58,170 bases of DNA from Streptomyces albidoflavus (GCF_000719955.1 NZ_JOII01000032.1:1-58170), one strand, 5' to 3'; shown: positions 10,074 to 22,851, counted from the stretch's first letter. Notes: generated by a model not told the origin, from the letters alone. Made by a program: numbers and translations.

Positions 10074-11600
10074 GTGAGCGACCACCCCCCGCACGACAGC
10101 GGCGAGCCCGAGCAGCCCGGACCCGATGACGAAGCCTTCCAGGAGATCGTCGACGCAGAACAGGACCGCGACCCCGACCTCGCCGTGATCGAGGCGGGCA
10201 GCCGCACCCTGCGCACCCACACCGCTCCGCCGCAGGACGAGCCGGTCCGCCCCGCCGACCCCGAGACCGCCGCCGCGCTGCGCGAGGTCGAGACGGAACT
10301 GGCCGGCCGCTGGGGCGAGACCAAGCTGGAGCCCTCCGTCACCCGTATCCAGGGGCTGATGGACGTGCTGGGCGACCCGCAGCGCGCGTACCCCTCGATC
10401 CACATCACCGGGACCAACGGCAAGACCTCCACGGCCCGCATGATCGAGGCGCTGCTCGGCGCCTTCGAGCTGCGCACCGGGCGGTACACCTCGCCGCACG
10501 TCCAGTCGATCACCGAGCGGATCAGCCTGGACGGCGCGCCGATCGCCCCCGACCGGTTCGTCGAGACCTACCAGGACCTCAAGCCCTACGTCGAGATGAT
10601 CGACAACCAGGGCGAGTACCGGCTCTCCTTCTTCGAGGTGCTCACCGGGATGGCCTACGCGGCCTTCGCGGACGCGCCGGTGGACGTCGCCGTGGTCGAG
10701 GTCGGCATGGGCGGCAGCTGGGACGCGACCAACGTCATCGACGGCCAGGTCGCGGTCATCACCCCGATCGACCTGGACCACACCGACCGGCTCGGCAACA
10801 CGCCCGGCGAGATCGCCGGTGAGAAGGCCGGGATCATCAAGCCCGACGCCACCGTGATCATGGCGCAGCAGCCCGTCGACGCCGCCCAGGTCATCCTCAA
10901 GAAGGCCGTGGAGGCCGACGCGACGGTGGCCCGCGAGGGCATGGAGTTCGGCGTGGTCTCCCGGCAGATCGCCGTCGACGGCCAGCTGGTCACCCTGCGC
11001 GGGCTCGGCGGCGAGTACGAGGACATCTACCTGCCGCTGCACGGGCCCTACCAGGCGCACAACGCGGCGGTCGCGCTCGCCGCCGTCGAGGCGTTCTTCG
11101 GCATCGGCTCCGAGCACGCCCGCGAGCTGGACATCGACACCCTGCGCAAGGGGTTCGCCTCGGTGACCTCGCCGGGCCGCCTGGAGATCGTCCGCAAGTC
11201 GCCGACGGTCGTCCTGGACGCCGCCCACAACCCCTCGGGCGCCCGCGCCACCGCGACCGCCGTCACCGAGGCGTTCGACTTCAGCCGCCTGATCGGCGTG
11301 GTCGGGGTGAGCGACGGCAAGGACGCCAAGGGGCTCCTCGAAGCCTTCGAGCCGCTCCTCGCCGAGGTCGTCGTCACCCGCAACTCCAGCGAGCGGGCGA
11401 TGGACGCCGACGCGCTGGCGGCGCTCGCCGTCGAGGTCTTCGGCGAGGACCGCGTCCAGGTCGAGCCGCGGCTCGACGACGCCCTGGAGGCGGCGGTCAC
11501 CCTCGCCGAGGAAGAGGGCGAGTACTCCGGCGGTGGCGTCCTCGTCACCGGCTCCGTCATCACGGTCGGCGAGGCCCGGCTGCTTCTGGGAAGGGGCTGA
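10074..11600 (+). CDS. folC: Bifunctional folylpolyglutamate/dihydrofolate synthase
   Basis: A Mur-ligase-family enzyme that adds glutamate to dihydropteroate or folates. The ATP-binding loop ITGTNGKTST is at about residues 109-118. It is followed by GRYTSPHV, the metal- and substrate-site block VVEVGMGGSWDATN, and DAAHNPSGARATATA in the C-terminal domain. I start it at GTG 10074, giving 508 residues. The roughly 65-residue acidic, low-complexity N-terminal extension before the first family block (ETELAGRWGETKLEPS) is longer than in E. coli FolC and looks disordered. It ends 8 bp before the small membrane protein gene, so the two are likely cotranscribed. Confidence 0.95.
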   Translation: MSDHPPHDSGEPEQPGPDDEAFQEIVDAEQDRDPDLAVIEAGSRTLRTHTAPPQDEPVRPADPETAAALREVETELAGRWGETKLEPSVTRIQGLMDVLGDPQRAYPSIHITGTNGKTSTARMIEALLGAFELRTGRYTSPHVQSITERISLDGAPIAPDRFVETYQDLKPYVEMIDNQGEYRLSFFEVLTGMAYAAFADAPVDVAVVEVGMGGSWDATNVIDGQVAVITPIDLDHTDRLGNTPGEIAGEKAGIIKPDATVIMAQQPVDAAQVILKKAVEADATVAREGMEFGVVSRQIAVDGQLVTLRGLGGEYEDIYLPLHGPYQAHNAAVALAAVEAFFGIGSEHARELDIDTLRKGFASVTSPGRLEIVRKSPTVVLDAAHNPSGARATATAVTEAFDFSRLIGVVGVSDGKDAKGLLEAFEPLLAEVVVTRNSSERAMDADALAALAVEVFGEDRVQVEPRLDDALEAAVTLAEEEGEYSGGGVLVTGSVITVGEARLLLGRG

Positions 11601-11608
11601 GCGACGCC

Positions 11609-11962
11609 ATGCGGATGCTCTGCGCTTCGACGCTCATCGGTGAGTTCTTCGTCATCGGCTTCGCCGGCCTGGTCGCGATGAAGGACCCCGACCTGGCCAT
11701 GGGCACCGTCTGGACGGTCTGCGGCATCCTGATGGCCGTCAGTGTCCTGCTCTGCGGGCTGCTCTCCCGGCAGGCCGGTGTCTGGCTGGGCTGGGCGCTC
11801 CAGGGCGCGCTGGTCCTCAGTGGCTTCTTCGTGCCGGTCATGTTCGTGCTGGGGGCCTGCTTCGCCGGGTTGTGGTGGGCCTCGATCCACTTCGGCCGGA
11901 AGATCGACGAGGCCAAGGCGCGGTGGGCAGAGCAGGCGGCCGCCGAGCCCGAGGCGGCCTAA
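11609..11962 (+). CDS. DUF4233-type small membrane protein
   Basis: A 117-residue protein with four hydrophobic segments (about 5-22, 31-50, 58-74 and 78-95) and a charged C-terminal tail (FGRKIDEAKARWAEQ). No catalytic motif is visible. It follows folC by 8 bp, with the ribosome site (GGAAGGGG) inside the folC end, and precedes ndk. From memory this DUF4233 protein is conserved between folC and ndk throughout Streptomyces. Confidence 0.88.
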   Translation: MRMLCASTLIGEFFVIGFAGLVAMKDPDLAMGTVWTVCGILMAVSVLLCGLLSRQAGVWLGWALQGALVLSGFFVPVMFVLGACFAGLWWASIHFGRKIDEAKARWAEQAAAEPEAA

Positions 11963-12076
11963 AAGGGGACGGGCCGGGCGGGGGAGCGCACCGGTGGGGG
12001 TCCGGCTGTGGCCTCGCCGGTCACACCCGGTAATCTCGGCCCAACCGCACACCCCCGGCCGCCCAAGGAGCCGTAC

Positions 12077-12490
12077 ATGACCGAGCGCACCCTCGTCCTG
12101 CTCAAGCCCGATGCCCACCGCCGTGGCCTGATCGGCGAGATCATCGGCCGCATCGAGCGCAAGGCGAACTGGGAGATCACCGCGCTGGAGCTGCGCACGC
12201 TGGACGCCGGGACGCTGGAGCAGCACTACGGCGAGCACCAGGGCAAGCCCTTCTACGAGCCGCTGATGGGCTTCATGCAGTCCGGCCCGGTCGTCGCCCT
12301 GATCGTCGAGGGTGAGCGTGTCGTCGAGGGTGTCCGCCAGCTGGCCGGCCCGACCGACCCGATCGCCGCCGCCCCCGGCTCCATCCGCGGCGACTTCGGC
12401 ACCATCGTCCGTGAGAACCTCATCCACGCCTCCGACTCGCCCGAGTCGGCCGAGCGCGAGGTCAAGCTTTTCTTCCCGGGCCGCGCCTGA
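12077..12490 (+). CDS. ndk: Nucleoside diphosphate kinase
   Basis: Transfers the gamma-phosphate between NTPs and NDPs through a phospho-histidine. The 137 residues start at ATG 12077 behind AAGGAG; the frame opens earlier at 12008 but lacks a ribosome site there. Family blocks present: [15 protein letters not shown] at the N-terminus, GSIRGDFG, and the active-site block NLIHASDS with the catalytic His. A TAATCT -10 candidate lies about 40 nt upstream. Confidence 0.97.
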   Translation: MTERTLVLLKPDAHRRGLIGEIIGRIERKANWEITALELRTLDAGTLEQHYGEHQGKPFYEPLMGFMQSGPVVALIVEGERVVEGVRQLAGPTDPIAAAPGSIRGDFGTIVRENLIHASDSPESAEREVKLFFPGRA

Positions 12491-12877
12491 GCCCCGTCCC
12501 CGAGCGACCGGGGAGTTAGACATTCCGTTTCGTGGATTGCGCAGCGGGCCCGTCCGCACCAGACTGTGCGGACGGCCGCGCGGCGCGCCGGGGTCCGCCC
12601 CGGCCGGTGACGTCGGGTCAGCACGACGACGTGCCGACGCGCGGCGGCCGGCGGGAGTCGGCCGCCTTTCGCATATGCGGGCTGTTCGGGGGAACCCATG
12701 GCCCGGATGGCACGTCTCCCAGGGCGAGGCGGCCCGTCATCTGCTGACAATGGCGAAGACCCTTGCGCCGTGCCCGTGCGGGCGAGACTACGATGGAAGC
12801 CTCCACGCCACAGCACCCACCCTCGCCATCCTGAAAAGCCGTCAACGCTCCACTTTGGGAAGGCCAGACGAATCCTG
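12491..12877 (+). promoter_or_regulatory. ndk-mreB intergenic region with terminator and mreB promoter region
   Basis: 387 bp without a gene. A terminator for ndk (10-bp stem, 12550-12559 with 12566-12575, 6-nt loop) is at the left. Possible mreB promoter elements are TTGCGC (12763-12768) and TACGAT (12789-12794), but with a long 20-bp spacer. From memory mreB in S. coelicolor has several promoters, so more sites than I can name are likely. The small open frames here look like noise. Confidence 0.5.
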
Positions 12878-13909
<1,032 letters not shown>

Positions 13910-14047
13910 ATCCTCCCGGGCGGGCCCACGCGGCCCGCCCGGTGACCCGGCCCCCGGCACCGGTCATCTCCCCGGGCCCGGCCCGCCGCCCCCTTGCACG
14001 ACCCGAAGCCAGAACCCATTCCGACGAGGAAGGCACGGCCGCCGCAC

Positions 14048-15034
14048 GTGAGGGACACACGAGAGAGCCGGCTGCTCCTGGTGCTGCTGATCGTCATCGC
14101 GTTCGCACTGATCACGGTGGACATCCGCGGCGGCGAGGACTCGCCGATCGACGGCGCCCGCAAGGCCGCGGCCACCGTCCTCGGACCGGTGGAGAGCGGC
14201 GTCGCCGGCGCGGTCGACCCGATCGGCAACGCCGTCGGAGCCGTCCGCGACTCCGGCAGCCGCCACGACCGCATCGCCGCCCTGGAGCGCGAGAACGCCG
14301 CACTCAAGACGCGCCTGGGAAGTGACGCGCGCAACCAGAGCCGCGTCCGCCAGCTCGACGCCATGCTGAAGAAGGCCGGCGCCGGACAGTACGGCATCCG
14401 CGGCGCCGAGGTCGTCGCCATCGGCCCCGCCCAGGGCTTCTCCTGGACCATCACCATCGACGCGGGCAGCAAGGACGGCGTCGCCCGCGACATGACCGTC
14501 ATCAACGGCGACGGCCTCGTCGGCCGCATCACCACCGTCGGCCCGCACACCGCCACCGTCCTCCTCGCCAGCGACCCCGACTTCACCGTCGGCACCCGCA
14601 TGGAGGGCTCCGACGAACTCGGCTTCGCCACCGGCCAGGGCGACCGCCCGCTCGCCGTGCAGCTGCTCAACGGCAAGTCCAAGGTGAAGAAGGGCGACCG
14701 CATGGTCACCTTCGGCTCCCACGCCGACCGGCCCTTCGTGCCCGGCGTCCCCATCGGCGAGGTGGTCCGCGTCGACCCCCTCGGCGGCGACCTGACCCGC
14801 ACCGTCCACCTCAAGCCGTACGTCGGCTTCACCAAGCTCGACATCGTCGGCATCGTCGTCCAGGCCCCGCGCGAGGACCCCCGCGACACCGTGCTGCCGC
14901 CCAAGTCGAAGCCGGTCCCCACCCCCACCGTGACGGTCACCGCCCCTCCGCCCGGCGAGAATCCCGAGGGCGACGCCGAAGAGGCCGGCGCCCCCGTGGC
15001 GGGGCAGCCCGAGCCCGGAACCGACCAGGAGTAG
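14048..15034 (+). CDS. mreC: Rod-shape protein MreC
   Basis: A bitopic membrane scaffold linking MreB to the periplasmic cell-wall synthases. I use GTG 14048 (328 residues, VRDTRESRLLLVLL), which places the membrane helix at about 8-24; a TTG at 13994 would add 18 residues. A coiled coil at about 75-95 (HDRIAALERENAALKTRL) precedes the two beta-barrel domains (MTVINGDGLVGRITTVG, LASDPDFTVGTRM). A Pro/Thr-rich acidic tail of about 45 residues follows. It ends 10 bp before mreD. Confidence 0.95.
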   Translation: MRDTRESRLLLVLLIVIAFALITVDIRGGEDSPIDGARKAAATVLGPVESGVAGAVDPIGNAVGAVRDSGSRHDRIAALERENAALKTRLGSDARNQSRVRQLDAMLKKAGAGQYGIRGAEVVAIGPAQGFSWTITIDAGSKDGVARDMTVINGDGLVGRITTVGPHTATVLLASDPDFTVGTRMEGSDELGFATGQGDRPLAVQLLNGKSKVKKGDRMVTFGSHADRPFVPGVPIGEVVRVDPLGGDLTRTVHLKPYVGFTKLDIVGIVVQAPREDPRDTVLPPKSKPVPTPTVTVTAPPPGENPEGDAEEAGAPVAGQPEPGTDQE

Positions 15035-15044
15035 AGCTGCTGCC

Positions 15045-15716
15045 ATGCGCCTCAACCGGATTCTGCTCTCCGCCTCGCTGATCGTCGTCGCCCTCGTCGT
15101 CCAGGTCAGCATCCTCGCCCGGCTCCAGCTGCCCGGCGCCGTCCCCGACCTGCTGCTGCTCACCGTCCTCGCCCTGGCCATGGTCTACGGGCCCACCGGC
15201 GGCAGCCTGGTGGGCTTCGGCGCCGGACTCCTCGCCGACCTCGCACCGCCGGCCGACCACGCGGTGGGCCGCTACGCCCTGGTCCTCTGCGTCATGGGCT
15301 ACCTCGCCGGACTCGCCAAGCCCGAGGGCGGCAAGCTCCGCTCCGCCACCGGCCCGCTGGTCGTCGTGGTCGGCGCCGCCATCAGCTCCACCCTGCTCTA
15401 CGCGGGCGTCGGCGCCCTCGTCGGTGACACCGCCGCCCGCGACGTCGGCCTCGGCGGGCTCCTCTTCACCGCCTCCCTGTACGACCTGCTCCTCGCGCCG
15501 TTCACGGTGCCGTGGATCATGGCGCTGGCCCGGCGCGGCGAGCACGACCCGGTCGCCGACGCCTCCGGCGGCGCCGGGGGCGACGTCGCCGCCGGCTGGC
15601 TCACCTCCGGCGGCGCCAAGGGCCTCGCCATCGGCCGCCAGCGCGGCCTGCGGGCCAGAGCCATGAAGTCCCGGGTCGCCCGGGCCGGACGCATCAAGGG
15701 GGTCAAGCGCCTGTGA
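15045..15716 (+). CDS. mreD: Rod-shape protein MreD
   Basis: An integral membrane partner of MreC. The 223 residues include about five to six hydrophobic segments (5-24, 34-52, 55-70, 83-98, 107-125, 140-158). The C-terminal 60 residues are an unusual basic, Gly/Ala-rich extension (ending KSRVARAGRIKGVKRL) that probably lies in the cytoplasm. The start lies 10 bp after mreC. Confidence 0.93.
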   Translation: MRLNRILLSASLIVVALVVQVSILARLQLPGAVPDLLLLTVLALAMVYGPTGGSLVGFGAGLLADLAPPADHAVGRYALVLCVMGYLAGLAKPEGGKLRSATGPLVVVVGAAISSTLLYAGVGALVGDTAARDVGLGGLLFTASLYDLLLAPFTVPWIMALARRGEHDPVADASGGAGGDVAAGWLTSGGAKGLAIGRQRGLRARAMKSRVARAGRIKGVKRL

Positions 15717-15756
15717 CCGCAACTCCCGCCGCACCTCGCGCGAGGAGGCCCCGCCC

Positions 15757-17937
15757 GTGAGCAACATCCCCGAGACCGGCCGCACCCCCCGCGTGCAGAT
15801 CCGGCTCATCGTCATCCAGGTCCTCGTCGTCTCCCTGCTGCTGACCCTCGGCGGGCGGCTCTGGTACCTCCAGATCCGCCAGGGCGACGAGTACGCCGCC
15901 AAGGCCTCCGGCAACCACGTCCAGCAGGTCGTCAAGCCCGCCGTGCGCGGCGCCATCCTCGACGCCCGCGGTGTGCCCATCGCCGACAACGAGACCCGCC
16001 TCGTCGTCTCCGCCTCGCGCACCGAGCTGATGAAGATGAAGGACGACGGGAAGGCCGTCCTCGCCCGGCTCGCCGGCGTCCTCGGCATGACGGCGAAGGA
16101 GGTCGCCGAGAAGGTCCGCCTCTGCGACGCCGAGACCCCGCAGCCCTGCTGGAACGGCTCCCCGTACCAGCCCATCCCCATCACCGACGAGGCCACCGCC
16201 AAGCAGGCCCTCCAGATCCGCGAGCGGACCGAGGAGTTCCCCGGCATCACCGCCGAGCCGACCGCCGTCCGCCGCTACCCGGCCCCCGGCAAGTCCCAGA
16301 CCTCCCAGGTCCTCGGCTACCTCTCCCCGGTCACCGACGAGGAGATCAAGAAGGCCGAGAACACCGACTCGCCCTACCTCCGCTCCGACCAGGTCGGCCG
16401 CTCGGGCCTCGAGCGCACCTACGACAAGGAGCTGCGCGGCAAGGCCGGCGTCACCCGCTACGAGGTCGACAACCTCGGCCGCGTCATCGGCGAGGCCGAG
16501 TCCGACCCCGCCGAGGCCGGCGCCAACGTCGTCACCAGCATCGACTCCCGCGTCCAGGCGGTCACCGAGTACGAGCTGAACGAGGCGATGAAGGCCGCCC
16601 GCAAGGAGATGGACCGCAACACCAACAAGCTCTACGAGGCCGACGCGGGCGCCGCCGTCGTCATGGAGAACAAGACCGGCCGCGTCGTCGCCATGGCCTC
16701 GCTGCCCGACTACGACCCGAACTCCTGGGTCGGCGGCATCTCCGGCAAGGACTACGCCAAGTTCACCAGCAAGAAGTCGAACTACCCGCTGCTCAACCGG
16801 GCCATCCAGGGCCAGGCCGCACCGGGCTCGATCTTCAAGGTGATCTCCTCCACCGCCGCCGTCAACGCCGGGTACGACTTCAACGGCAACTACCCGTGCC
16901 CCAGCTCGTACTCGATCGGCGGGCAGGTCTTCAAGAACTTCGAGTCCCAGGGATACGGCTCCATCAACCTCGGCCGCGCCCTGGAGGTCTCCTGCGACAC
17001 GGTCTTCTACCACCTCGCCCACGAGCAGTGGAAGAAGGACGGCGGCAACAGCCCCAAGAAGCCCAAGGACTGGTTCTACAAGACCGCCCACCAGTTCGGC
17101 CTCGGCAAGGAGACCGGCATCGACCTCCCCAACGAGGTCACCGGCCGCGTCCCCGACCGCCAGTGGAAGAAGGACTACTGGGAGGCCAACAAGGACGGCT
17201 GGTGCAAGACCGGCAAGAAGGGCGGCGAGTACGCCGAGCAGATCGCCTACGAGAACTGCCTCGAAGGCATGCGGATGCGCGCCGGTGACTCGGTCAACTA
17301 CTCCATCGGCCAGGGCGACACCCTCGTCACCCCCATCCAGATGGCCACCATCTACGCGGCCATCGCCAACGGCGGCACCCTCTACGACCCGACCGTCGGC
17401 AAGGCCGTCATCAGCGCCGACGGCAAGAAGACCACCGAGATCGAGCCCAAGGCCCACGGCAAGCTCCCGATGAACCAGAAGACCAGGAAGCAGATAGAGC
17501 AGGCACTCGCGGGCGTCGCGACCACCGGCTCCGCCGCCTGGCGCTTCGGCGGCTGGCCGCAGGACAAGATCCCGATGCACGCCAAGACCGGCACCGCCGA
17601 GGTCTACGGCAAGCAGACGACCTCCTGGTTCGCCAGCTACACCCCCGACTACACCATCGTCATGACGATCTCCCAGGGCGGCACCGGCTCCGGCGCCTCC
17701 GGCCCCGCGGTCCGCAAGATCTACGAGGCGATGTACGGGCTCACCGAGGACGGCGAGCAGGACGTCAAGAAGGCGCTGCTGCCCAAGCCGCAGTCGGCGC
17801 TGCCCAAGGTCGAGCCCGACGGCTCGATCCACGCCCCGACCGTCAAGCCCTACCTGCCCGTGAAGCCCTCCCCGCCCGCCGACACCCAGGACCTCGCCAC
17901 CGCCGGCGGAGGCCCCCTTCTCTGGAGGCGCGACTGA
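15757..17937 (+). CDS. mrdA: Penicillin-binding protein 2, class B transpeptidase
   Basis: Cross-links peptidoglycan together with the RodA glycosyltransferase encoded next. The 726 residues have an N-terminal membrane anchor at about 8-33, a PBP dimerisation domain (RGAILDARG onward) and a transpeptidase domain. The penicilloyl-serine motifs are intact: Ser358 in SIFK, SVN at 512-514, and KTG at 610-612 (HAKTGTAEV). The C-terminal 50 residues are Pro/Lys-rich. The stop overlaps the start of rodA (TGATG), indicating translational coupling. The symbol mrdA/pbp2 is by family and position. Confidence 0.95.
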   Translation: MSNIPETGRTPRVQIRLIVIQVLVVSLLLTLGGRLWYLQIRQGDEYAAKASGNHVQQVVKPAVRGAILDARGVPIADNETRLVVSASRTELMKMKDDGKAVLARLAGVLGMTAKEVAEKVRLCDAETPQPCWNGSPYQPIPITDEATAKQALQIRERTEEFPGITAEPTAVRRYPAPGKSQTSQVLGYLSPVTDEEIKKAENTDSPYLRSDQVGRSGLERTYDKELRGKAGVTRYEVDNLGRVIGEAESDPAEAGANVVTSIDSRVQAVTEYELNEAMKAARKEMDRNTNKLYEADAGAAVVMENKTGRVVAMASLPDYDPNSWVGGISGKDYAKFTSKKSNYPLLNRAIQGQAAPGSIFKVISSTAAVNAGYDFNGNYPCPSSYSIGGQVFKNFESQGYGSINLGRALEVSCDTVFYHLAHEQWKKDGGNSPKKPKDWFYKTAHQFGLGKETGIDLPNEVTGRVPDRQWKKDYWEANKDGWCKTGKKGGEYAEQIAYENCLEGMRMRAGDSVNYSIGQGDTLVTPIQMATIYAAIANGGTLYDPTVGKAVISADGKKTTEIEPKAHGKLPMNQKTRKQIEQALAGVATTGSAAWRFGGWPQDKIPMHAKTGTAEVYGKQTTSWFASYTPDYTIVMTISQGGTGSGASGPAVRKIYEAMYGLTEDGEQDVKKALLPKPQSALPKVEPDGSIHAPTVKPYLPVKPSPPADTQDLATAGGGPLLWRRD

Positions 17938-19127
17938 TGGCCGGCTTCTCCGTCCCCGGCTACGGGCCCGAACGCACCTCTTGGACCAAGGCGTTCGCCC
18001 GCGACTCCGTGGTGCGCCGGCTCGACTGGCCGATGCTGCTGAGCGCGCTCGCCCTCTCCCTGGTCGGCGTCGTCCTCGTGTACTCCGCCACCCGCAACCG
18101 CATGGGGCTCAACCAGGGCGACCCGTACTTCTTCTTCGTCCGCCACCTGCTCAACACCGGCATCGGCATCGCGCTGATGGCGGGCACCATCTGGCTGGGC
18201 CACCGCACCCTCCGGACCGCGGTCCCGGTCCTCTACGGCATCTCGGTGCTGCTGATCCTGCTGGTCCTCACCCCGCTGGGCGCCACCATCAACGGCGCCC
18301 ACGCCTGGCTGGTCGTCGGCGGTTTCAGCCTCCAGCCCTCCGAGTTCGTCAAGATCACCATCATCCTCGGCATGGCGATGCTGCTCGCCGCCCGCGTCGA
18401 CGCCGGCGACCGGGAACATCCCGACCACCGCACCGTCCTGCTCGCCCTGGCCCTCGCCACCGTGCCGATGCTCATCGTCATGCTGATGCCGGACCTCGGC
18501 TCCGTGATGGTCATGGTGATGATCGTGCTCGGCGTGCTCCTCACCTCCGGCGCCTCCAACCGCTGGATCCTCGGCCTCATCGGCGCGGGGGCCGGCGGGG
18601 CGATCCTGGTCTGGCAGCTCGGCATCCTGGACGAGTACCAGATCAACCGGTTCGCCGCCTTCGCCAACCCCCAGCTCGACCCCGCGGGCGTCGGCTACAA
18701 CACCAACCAGGCCCGCATCGCCATCGGCTCCGGCGGGCTCACCGGCACCGGCCTCTTCCAGGGCACCCAGACCACCGGCCAGTTCGTCCCCGAGCAGCAG
18801 ACCGACTTCGTCTTCACCGTCGCCGGTGAGGAACTCGGCTTCCTCGGCGCCGGCCTCATCATCGCCCTGCTCGGCGTCGTCCTCTGGCGCGCCTGCCGCA
18901 TCGCCCGCGCCACCACCGAGCTGTACGGCACCATCGTCGCCGGCGGCATCATCGCCTGGTTCGCCTTCCAGTCCTTCGAGAACATCGGCATGACCCTCGG
19001 CATCATGCCCGTCGCCGGTCTGCCCCTGCCCTTCGTCAGTTACGGCGGTACCGCCATGTTCGCGGCCTGGATCGCCATAGGGCTCCTCCAGTCGATCAAG
19101 CTGCAACGCCCCCTCTCCGCCGGCTGA
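17937..19127 (+). CDS. rodA: RodA-type SEDS peptidoglycan glycosyltransferase
   Basis: Polymerises lipid II in partnership with the adjacent PBP2. The 396 residues have about ten hydrophobic helices. SEDS family blocks are present: GLNQGDPYFF, GFSLQPSEFVKI, VMLMPDLGSVMV, the long extracellular loop with AIGSGGLTGTGLFQGTQT, FVPEQQTDFVFTVAGEELGF, and the C-terminal PLPFVSYGGTAMF. From memory this corresponds to Sfr of the S. coelicolor spore-wall synthesising complex. It is the last gene of the operon. Confidence 0.95.
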   Translation: MAGFSVPGYGPERTSWTKAFARDSVVRRLDWPMLLSALALSLVGVVLVYSATRNRMGLNQGDPYFFFVRHLLNTGIGIALMAGTIWLGHRTLRTAVPVLYGISVLLILLVLTPLGATINGAHAWLVVGGFSLQPSEFVKITIILGMAMLLAARVDAGDREHPDHRTVLLALALATVPMLIVMLMPDLGSVMVMVMIVLGVLLTSGASNRWILGLIGAGAGGAILVWQLGILDEYQINRFAAFANPQLDPAGVGYNTNQARIAIGSGGLTGTGLFQGTQTTGQFVPEQQTDFVFTVAGEELGFLGAGLIIALLGVVLWRACRIARATTELYGTIVAGGIIAWFAFQSFENIGMTLGIMPVAGLPLPFVSYGGTAMFAAWIAIGLLQSIKLQRPLSAG

Positions 19128-19142
19128 CCCGCCGGAGCGCCG

Positions 19143-19190
19143 TACGGGCGCCGGAGCAGTACCCGCACAGGGACTGCCCCGGCGCCCGTA
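19143..19190 (+). terminator. Terminator of the mre-rodA operon
   Basis: A 12-bp perfect outer stem (19143-19154 with 19179-19190) encloses a further pairing region (GCAGT/ACTGC), 15 nt after the rodA stop. Confidence 0.75.
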
Positions 19191-19197
19191 TCGCCGT

Positions 19198-19203
19198 TAA
19201 TGT
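19198..19203 (+). promoter_or_regulatory. -10 element of a leaderless CYTH-CHAD gene
   Basis: TAATGT ends 6 nt before the ATG at 19210, and no ribosome site is visible. Confidence 0.55.
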
Positions 19204-19209
19204 CGGTCC

Positions 19210-20793
19210 ATGGCCTCTGTCACCCGCGAGACCGAGCGGAAGTACGAAGCCCCCGCCGCAGCCGAGGAGACCGGCGGCCCGGACGCCGCCGCCTCCGGCG
19301 CCCTCCTCGACGCGCTGGCCCGCACCGAGGGCGTCGCCCGCGTCACCGGCCGGGGCGTGGAAGAACTCGACGCCACCTACTTCGACACCGACGACGGCCG
19401 CCTCGCCGCCGCCCGCACCACCCTGCGCCGCCGCACCGGCGGCCACGACGCCGGCTGGCACCTCAAACTCCCCGTCCCCACCGACGGCGACGCCCGCGAC
19501 GAACTCCACGCCCCGCTCGCCGACACCCTCCCCGCCGACCTCGCCCGCCTGCTCCGCTCCCGCACCCGGGACGCGCCCCTCGGCCCCGTCCTGCGGCTGC
19601 GCACCATCCGCCGCCGCCACACCCTGCACGGAGCCGACGGCACCCTCCTCGCCGAGGCCGCCACCGACACCGTCCGCGCCGAACGCCTCGACGGCGCCCC
19701 CGGCGGCCTCGCCGGAGCCACCACCGCCTGGCGCGAGATCGAGATCGAACGCGCCGCAGGCGCCCCCGCCTCCCTCCTCGACCGGATCGAGGAACGCCTC
19801 ACCGCCGCCGGCATCCACCGCTCGAAGGACCGCTCCAAGTTCGCCCGCGCCCTCACCGACACCGGCCCGCCGCCCGAGACCTGGCCCGCCCCCGACCCGG
19901 CCCCCGCACCCGGCACCGCCGGCGCCGAGGTCCTTGCCCACGTCGCCCGGTGGCACCGCGCCCTGGTCGCGCTCGACACCGACGTCCGCCGCGACCTGCC
20001 CGACTCCGTCCACCAGCTCCGCGTCGCCACCCGCCGCCTGCGCGGCGCCTTCAAGACGTACCGCAAGGTCCTCGACCGGGTCGTCACCGATCCGGTCGGC
20101 GAGGAGCTGAAGTGGCTCGCCGGGGAACTCGCCCCGGCCCGCGACAACGAGGTCCTCACCGCCCGCCTCGCCCACCTCCTCGACACCACCGACCCCGCCC
20201 TCGTCCTCGGCCCCGCCCCCGCCCGGCTCCGGCTCCACTCCACGCCCCGCGCCGCCGAGGCCCGCGACCGCGTACGCGCCGCCCTCGACAGCCCGCGCCA
20301 CCTCGCCCTGCTCACCGCCCTGGCCCGCCTCGCCACCGACCCGCCGCTGCGCCCGGCCGCCCACCGGCCCGCCCGCGAGGTCCTGCCCGCCGCCCTCGCC
20401 CGCGACCACCGCCGCCTGGCCGCCCGCCTCGACCACGCCCTGGCCCTGCCGCCGGGCCCCGGCCGCGACCACGCCCTCCACCAGGCCCGCAAGGCCGCCA
20501 AGCGCGCCCGTTACGCCGCCGAGGCCGCCCGCCCCGCCCTCGGCAAGCCGGCCAAGCGCCACCGCAAGCGCGTCAAGGCCGTCCAGCAGCTCCTCGGCGT
20601 CCACCAGGACAGCGTCGTCGCCCGCGAGGCCCTGCGACAGCTCGCCGTCGAGGCGCACGGAGCGGGGGAGTCCGCCTTCACCTGGGGGCTGCTGTACGGC
20701 ACCGAGCAGAGCCGCGCCGAAGCCGCCGAACGGGAGCTGCCCGAGCTGTGGGAGAAGGTCCGCGAGGAGGGGCCTCCGGGGCCGGGCGGCTGA
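19210..20793 (+). CDS. CYTH and CHAD domain protein
   Basis: A 527-residue two-domain protein. The N-terminal CYTH triphosphate-tunnel domain carries the ETERK signature at residues 7-11, then LDATYFDTDDGRL, LRRRTGG and the acidic strand REIEIER. From about 235 to 520 the CHAD domain has conserved histidine helices (SVHQLRVATRRLRGAFKTYR, HQARKAAKRARYAAE). CHAD proteins bind polyphosphate and CYTH domains hydrolyse triphosphates. A role in polyphosphate or triphosphate metabolism is likely, but the substrate cannot be told from sequence. It sits alone with its own promoter. Confidence 0.92.
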   Translation: MASVTRETERKYEAPAAAEETGGPDAAASGALLDALARTEGVARVTGRGVEELDATYFDTDDGRLAAARTTLRRRTGGHDAGWHLKLPVPTDGDARDELHAPLADTLPADLARLLRSRTRDAPLGPVLRLRTIRRRHTLHGADGTLLAEAATDTVRAERLDGAPGGLAGATTAWREIEIERAAGAPASLLDRIEERLTAAGIHRSKDRSKFARALTDTGPPPETWPAPDPAPAPGTAGAEVLAHVARWHRALVALDTDVRRDLPDSVHQLRVATRRLRGAFKTYRKVLDRVVTDPVGEELKWLAGELAPARDNEVLTARLAHLLDTTDPALVLGPAPARLRLHSTPRAAEARDRVRAALDSPRHLALLTALARLATDPPLRPAAHRPAREVLPAALARDHRRLAARLDHALALPPGPGRDHALHQARKAAKRARYAAEAARPALGKPAKRHRKRVKAVQQLLGVHQDSVVAREALRQLAVEAHGAGESAFTWGLLYGTEQSRAEAAERELPELWEKVREEGPPGPGG

Positions 20794-20862
20794 CGGTGTC
20801 AAGGGCCGGTCCGGCCCACGCTAGGCTTGAGGATCAGCCCTGCCCGCTCACGAAGGTTCCCG

Positions 20863-22803
<1,941 letters not shown>

Positions 22804-22807
22804 GAAA

Positions 22808-22844
22808 CGGGCCCTGCGGTCGTCGATGCCGACCGCAGGGCCCG
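22808..22844 (+). terminator. Terminator after the radical SAM gene
   Basis: A perfect 15-bp stem (22808-22822 with 22830-22844) and a 7-nt loop begin 5 nt after the stop. It separates this gene from the convergent integrase relic. Confidence 0.8.
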
Positions 22845-22851
22845 CTCGTCG

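Noticed and set aside
7284..11228. A 1314-codon minus-strand open frame opposite valS and folC
   Set aside because: Shadow frame from GC-rich third positions; translation is Leu/Gly/Asp/Val-rich low complexity without motifs.
12532..12747. A 71-residue ORF between ndk and mreB
   Set aside because: No ribosome site, atypical codons, and it overlaps the ndk terminator and mreB promoter region.
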